A stretch of DNA of 8,553 bases from Patescibacteria group bacterium (GTDB lineage: Bacteria; Patescibacteriota; Minisyncoccia; JAHISW01; Tagabacteraceae), in the NCBI GenBank assembly GCA_018817995.1, contig JAHISW010000048.1, forward strand, positions 1 through 8,553. Reading direction: 5' to 3'. Below, piece after piece: positions 5,425 to 8,553 of the stretch. Each line of letters starts with the position of its first letter. The stretch's first letter is position 1. Under the pieces are notes generated by a model that saw nothing but the letters and a program-made list of their open reading frames with translations, was not told the origin of the DNA and searched no databases. A program made the translations under genes and the position numbers.

Positions 5425-5739
5425 ATGGAAGAAACAGATGAAATTAAAAAATTACTAAAAAGAAACCTTGAAATTTCCGAGGAGTCCTCTAAAATCATAA
5501 AGAAAATACACGGGGCGCAAAGAACTGGAAGAATCTTAAAAATACTAAAATGGTTTCTTGTTATAGCATTGGCCCTGGGAGCCTATTACTATGTTCAGCC
5601 GTTCATGGAAACATTTTGGGAAACGGTTGGGCAAATTAAGAAAGATTTTTCTTCCCTGAAAGAAGCTAGTGAATCAGCAGGAAGCATACCCATGAGTTTC
5701 CTTGATCAAGTAAAAAAACTTTTTGAAGGGCCGAAGTAG
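5425..5739 (+). CDS. Single-TM protein with flanking amphipathic helices, function unknown
   Basis: A 104-residue protein that I do not recognise. The N-terminal 38 residues are charged and helix-forming (EEIxKLL-type spacing), one membrane helix covers about 40-58 (ending GAYYYVQP), and a second charged helical region runs to the end. No signal cleavage site or catalytic motif is visible. Small membrane proteins of this layout are common in Patescibacteria. It lies between tRNA-Val and tRNA-Phe, and its last ten bases, including the TAG stop at 5737-5739, are inside the tRNA-Phe gene, so the final codons are dictated by the tRNA acceptor sequence. The start ATG has no Shine-Dalgarno sequence. 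Confidence 0.68.
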   Translation: MEETDEIKKLLKRNLEISEESSKIIKKIHGAQRTGRILKILKWFLVIALALGAYYYVQPFMETFWETVGQIKKDFSSLKEASESAGSIPMSFLDQVKKLFEGPK

Positions 5740-5801
5740 CTCAGTGGTAGAGCACTTCTCTGAAAAAGAAGGGGTCGTGAGTCCGATTCTCACCTTCGGC
5801 A
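5730..5801 (+). tRNA. tRNA-Phe (anticodon GAA)
   Basis: Complete cloverleaf: acceptor GCCGAAG/CTTCGGC, D stem GCTC/GAGC with GG in the loop, anticodon stem CTTCT/AGAAG with loop CTGAAAA giving GAA (reads TTC and TTT), T stem GTGAG/CTCAC, discriminator A, no encoded CCA. The T loop reads TCCGATT, so the nearly invariant U55 is a C (position 5783). The 5' end overlaps the preceding CDS by 10 nt, and the 3' end is 4 nt from the convergent hsp20 stop. Confidence 0.92.
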
Positions 5802-5805
5802 CAAG

Positions 5806-6270
5806 TTATCCGATTTTTATTTTGAGTTTTTGAGTTTTGTCTTTATCAACTTTAGGAAGCCTAATTTCCAAAAGCCCGTTTTTAACGGAGGCTTCCGCAT
5901 TTTCGCTGTCAACTTCTTGAGGTAACAAAACTGACCTAGAAAAACTCCCCCAATAAAGCTCCTTATAATAGTAGCTGTCTTCATTAACTTCTCTGACGTT
6001 TTGGCGATGACCCTTTATTGTTATCATGTCTTTGGAAATGGATACATCCAAATCATCGGGCTTGACATCAGCTATCATAGCTCTTATCACAATACTTAAT
6101 GGCGACGAAAACATGTCAATCGCCAACTGCCCTTCATCCTCGTCGGTCCACTCGTTCTCCTGAGTAACTTCGCTATTACCATCGTCTTTTAACATATTCT
6201 CTTCTTTCTCTTCGTGAAAAACATGATTCCCTGCCAACCTTTCAAAAAAAGACTTCTTATCTTTTGACAT
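5806..6270 (-). CDS. Small heat-shock protein, Hsp20/alpha-crystallin family
   Basis: A 154-residue ATP-independent holdase that would bind unfolding proteins in the cytoplasm. The first 45 residues form a polar, acidic N-terminal arm (several Glu/Asp runs). The alpha-crystallin domain covers about 47-142: IRAMIADVKPDDLDVSISKD (62-81), MITIKGHRQ (82-90), the conserved YWGSFSRSVLLPQEVD (106-121), and the signature NGLLEIRLPK (131-140). The C-terminal tail ends IKI (151-153), fitting the I-x-I/V motif used for oligomer assembly. Length is typical. No CIRCE operator was found upstream. The gene stands alone, convergent with tRNA-Phe. Confidence 0.92.
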   Translation of the reverse strand: MSKDKKSFFERLAGNHVFHEEKEENMLKDDGNSEVTQENEWTDEDEGQLAIDMFSSPLSIVIRAMIADVKPDDLDVSISKDMITIKGHRQNVREVNEDSYYYKELYWGSFSRSVLLPQEVDSENAEASVKNGLLEIRLPKVDKDKTQKLKIKIG

Positions 6271-6288
6271 AATCTCTACTAATTATTA

Positions 6289-6294
6289 ATTATA
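6289..6294 (-). promoter_or_regulatory. Possible -10 element of hsp20
   Basis: On the minus strand TATAAT lies 18 nt before the hsp20 ATG within a very AT-rich 78-nt spacer. No matching -35 hexamer sits at the usual distance: TTGATA at 6323-6318 is 23 nt away. A weak AGAG purine stretch precedes the start codon. Chance matches are common in such AT-rich sequence. Confidence 0.3.
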
Positions 6295-6348
6295 AACTAC
6301 TCTTATTTTACATGATTTATCAAAAAATTCAAAATAAAATTCTAATTA

Positions 6349-7053
6349 TTATTTTTTCTTTATTTTCTTGACCTTTTCAAAAACAAACAACAAAACAATG
6401 ATTAAAAACCAAAATGGAAGCAATATTTGGACAACATTGTTTCCATCACTTCTTATTATAAAAAAATTAAAAAGGGCGTGTAGTATAGTCGCAAAAAAGA
6501 GACCCCAAATAACATTTTTTCGGTGACTTTCTTTGTGAAAAAAACAAAAAGCAATACTAGCTCCTACTGTGGCCGAACTAAGAAGATGAATTAACGTCGC
6601 ACCAACAAACCTTAAGTTACCCGTCATAAAACCGGCAGAAAAACCGTAGCCAGTTACGATGTCAACCAAAAAAATGACATTCTCAAGAGCGGCAAAACCT
6701 AACGCAGCCGTAATAAGATATATCAAGGCGTCAATCGGCTCATCAAAATCCTTTTTGCTTAAAGCTACCTTTTTCGCAGCCATATATTTCATGGACTCCT
6801 CTGCCAACGCCCAGAAAAAAAGGATTAAAAACCCGCCCAATGCCGTCAGTAATCCCAACTTTTCAAAAACATAATGGGTCGCCTGTTCAAGAACTAAAGC
6901 AACTGCCACCACGGCCATTCCGGCAAAAAAAGTCAGAATCAAAAGACGGCGCGGTTCCGGATGCAGACGATCCTCCTTCAGCCAAAACCAAAGCCATAAA
7001 AGAGGTGGCAATATTCCTACGATTAACGAAAAAAGAAGAGATCCGTATGACAT
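6349..7053 (-). CDS. PrsW-type glutamic intramembrane protease family protein
   Basis: A 234-residue polytopic membrane protein with about seven to eight hydrophobic segments and a basic C-terminal tail. PrsW family motifs appear in order: WFWLKEDRLHPEPRR (22-36), ALAEESMKYMAAK (82-94) with the catalytic Glu pair E85/E86, GFAALENVIF (119-128) with E124-N125, HLLSSATVG (156-164) with H156, and LHALFNF (191-197) with H192. In Bacillus, PrsW cleaves the anti-sigma factor RsiW; no anti-sigma or sigma gene is visible here, so the substrate is unknown. The ATG begins one base after the valS TAA stop (TAA-A-ATG), so it is likely translated from the valS mRNA. All motif residues needed are present, so the enzyme looks intact. 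Confidence 0.85.
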   Translation of the reverse strand: MSYGSLLFSLIVGILPPLLWLWFWLKEDRLHPEPRRLLILTFFAGMAVVAVALVLEQATHYVFEKLGLLTALGGFLILFFWALAEESMKYMAAKKVALSKKDFDEPIDALIYLITAALGFAALENVIFLVDIVTGYGFSAGFMTGNLRFVGATLIHLLSSATVGASIAFCFFHKESHRKNVIWGLFFATILHALFNFFIIRSDGNNVVQILLPFWFLIIVLLFVFEKVKKIKKK

Positions 7054-7054
7054 T

Positions 7055-8553
7055 TTAACAAGGCCAATTTTCTACTATTAATAACTCTTTGTCTTTGATG
7101 GGTAATTTAGACCAAATTTCTTCCGTAACAAAAGGCATAAATGGATGAAGAAGTTTTAAAGAATTAAACAAAACATAAGATAAAACTTCTTGGGTGTTCT
7201 CTCTTAAAATATCATCCTCAAGTTGTTCTTTAGAAGCTTCTAAGTAAACGTCGCAAAATTCATGCCAGAAAAAATCATAAAAATCATGAAGAGCATGCCC
7301 AAAACTGTATTGATCAATGTATTTGGAAACCCCATTCTTTACACTAGAAAAACATTCGATTATTCTTTTGTCTGCTTCTGTTATCCCTTTTGGACGATAA
7401 GCATCTTTCTCTGTAATTTTGTCTGTAGACATCAAGACAAACTTACTAGCATTCCAAATTTTATTGCAAAACTTTTTGCCTGCCAAAACATGCTCCTCCG
7501 CCCAGTGAATATCCTGATTTCCCATCATTTGCCAAATTAAACCAAAGCGCGTGGCATCGGCTCCATATTTTTCAATGTAATCCATAGGATCAATGCCCGT
7601 GCCCAAAGACTTTGACATTCTTTTTCCCGCTTTCGTTAAAATCGTCGGATGGATTATAACATCCTTGAAAGGCTCTTCTTTCATAAACTCCTCTCCCGAG
7701 AAAACCATACGAGCCACCCACAAATTTATTATATCTCTTGCTGTGGATAAAACATTAGTAGGATAAAATTCTTTTTGGTCTTTCTCTTTCATTGTAGCAA
7801 AAGGCCAAAGAGCGGAAGAAAACCAAGTATCCAAAACATCATCGCTTCCCTCAACAGGAATTTTATGCCCCCACCAAATTTGCCTTGATATGCACCAATC
7901 TCTTACGTTGTTCAACCAATCAAAATATACTTTTTCCCACTTTTTAGGATGAAAAGTCACTTTCCCCTTTTTGACCGCATCAATCGCCGTTTTAGCCAAA
8001 TCTTTCATTTTAAGAAACCACTGCAAGCTCGGCAGATTTTCAACAATATGTCCGCATCTGTAACAAACCGCCACATTGTGCGCATGATCTTCTGTTTTTT
8101 CTATGAGTCCAATTTTCTCCAAATCTTTCACAATTTTCTCACGGGCTTCATCTGTTTTCATTCCTTGATATTTGCCATAGGTCATTTTTCCAAACTGATC
8201 TATAACCTTGGCAATTTCAAGATTATGTTGTTCACCCATCTCCGCGTCAATAATACTATGGGCGGGCGTAACCTTGACTGCGCCTGTTCCAAAATCCGGG
8301 TCAATGTTTCTATCCGCGATAATCGGAATTTCTTTCCCAACAATCGGCAAAATTATTTTTTTGCCAATCAAGTTTTTATAGCGGTCGTCCTTCGGGTTGA
8401 CTGCAACAGCCGTATCGCCAAGCATCGTCTCTGGCCGAGTAGTAGCGACAACAACAGATCCATATTTTATATAGTAAAGTTTTCCTTTCTCTTCTTTGTA
8501 CTCCAGCTCCAGATCAGAGAGGCTTGTCTGGCACCTAGTGCACCAGTTTATAA
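7055..8553 (-). CDS. valS: Valine--tRNA ligase ValS, C-terminal part (5' end beyond window); internal deletion and no coiled-coil arm
   Basis: The reading frame runs from the window edge (8551 is the last full codon base) to TAA at 7057-7055, giving 498 visible residues. ATG at 8425 is internal, not the start. Visible residues 35-54 hold ATTRPETMLGDTAVAVNP of the editing (CP1) domain. A CYRCGHIVENLPSLQWF segment follows, then RDWCISRQIWWGHKIP, VLDTWFSSALWPFA and a KMSKS-type loop as GKRMSKSLG (K to R at its first position, catalytic second Lys kept), and finally a helical anticodon-binding domain ending EIWSKLP...VENWPC. The HIGH motif is outside the window. WGHKIPV joins directly to EGSDDVLDTW, whereas other ValS proteins have roughly 30-50 residues there. 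The C-terminal coiled-coil tRNA arm usual in bacterial ValS is absent. The enzyme charges tRNA-Val; prsW follows after one base. Confidence 0.93.
   Translation of the reverse strand, partial: INWCTRCQTSLSDLELEYKEEKGKLYYIKYGSVVVATTRPETMLGDTAVAVNPKDDRYKNLIGKKIILPIVGKEIPIIADRNIDPDFGTGAVKVTPAHSIIDAEMGEQHNLEIAKVIDQFGKMTYGKYQGMKTDEAREKIVKDLEKIGLIEKTEDHAHNVAVCYRCGHIVENLPSLQWFLKMKDLAKTAIDAVKKGKVTFHPKKWEKVYFDWLNNVRDWCISRQIWWGHKIPVEGSDDVLDTWFSSALWPFATMKEKDQKEFYPTNVLSTARDIINLWVARMVFSGEEFMKEEPFKDVIIHPTILTKAGKRMSKSLGTGIDPMDYIEKYGADATRFGLIWQMMGNQDIHWAEEHVLAGKKFCNKIWNASKFVLMSTDKITEKDAYRPKGITEADKRIIECFSSVKNGVSKYIDQYSFGHALHDFYDFFWHEFCDVYLEASKEQLEDDILRENTQEVLSYVLFNSLKLLHPFMPFVTEEIWSKLPIKDKELLIVENWPC

Noticed and set aside
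6271..6348. CIRCE-type heat-shock operator upstream of hsp20
   Set aside because: No TTAGCACTC/GAGTGCTAA inverted repeat or near match is visible in the spacer.
7262..7540. 92-aa + strand open frame opposite valS, and those at 6659-6874 and 6840-7058 opposite prsW
   Set aside because: Each lies wholly or almost wholly over a well-supported minus-strand gene with conserved motifs and has no features of its own.
8423..8425. ATG at 8425 (minus) as the start of valS
   Set aside because: The frame stays open to the window edge and encodes conserved ValS editing-domain residues upstream (ATTRPET), so this ATG is internal.

Overview
The window comes from an AT-rich, tightly packed bacterial genome and most resembles a Candidate Phyla Radiation member (Patescibacteria, probably Parcubacteria-like). 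This rests on the gene mix: a group 3b type [NiFe]-hydrogenase module, a compact PilM/PilN/PilO set, a ValS with no C-terminal coiled-coil arm, single-TM hypothetical genes, almost no Shine-Dalgarno sequences, and tRNAs that abut or overlap coding regions. The lineage is inferred from gene content; no marker phylogeny could be run.

Positions 1-2552 (+ strand) carry a soluble hydrogenase/sulfhydrogenase operon: the 3' end of hydB (iron-sulfur subunit), hydG (FAD/NAD(P)H-binding subunit with a 2Fe-2S site) and hydD (small subunit, three predicted 4Fe-4S clusters). Electrons would pass from the NiFe site through HydD to HydG and NAD(P), with HydB serving as a further iron-sulfur module. The catalytic large subunit HydA, expected right after hydD, is absent; a tRNA-Lys on the opposite strand starts one base after the hydD stop codon. 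Between hydB and hydG lies an insert of about 0.9 kb holding a HhH-GPD (endonuclease III-like) glycosylase gene fused end to end with the C-terminal half of a four-helix-bundle (S23/IVP-type) gene. Imperfect inverted repeats with 14-nt internal periodicity bracket the insert.

Positions 2626-2786 form a spacer with a perfect 14-bp inverted repeat spanning 110 nt, whose right arm contains the pilM start codon. Positions 2785-5210 (+) encode pilM, pilN, pilO and a small single-TM protein, which look like the inner-membrane platform of a type IV pilus machine. The ATPases, pilins and secretin are outside the window. Three + strand tRNAs follow (Arg-TCT, Val-TAC, Phe-GAA), with a 104-aa membrane protein between Val and Phe.

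Positions 5806-8553 are on the minus strand: an Hsp20 small heat-shock protein, then valS (5' end beyond the window edge) followed after one base by a PrsW-type intramembrane protease. The valS product has an internal deletion before the VLDTWFSSALWPF motif and lacks the C-terminal arm.

No CRISPR array, rRNA or complete transposase is present, and no gene-free stretch exceeds 300 bases. The features most worth follow-up are the repeat-bracketed cassette inside the hydrogenase operon, the missing hydA, the inverted-repeat element at the pilM start, and the tRNA/CDS overlaps.
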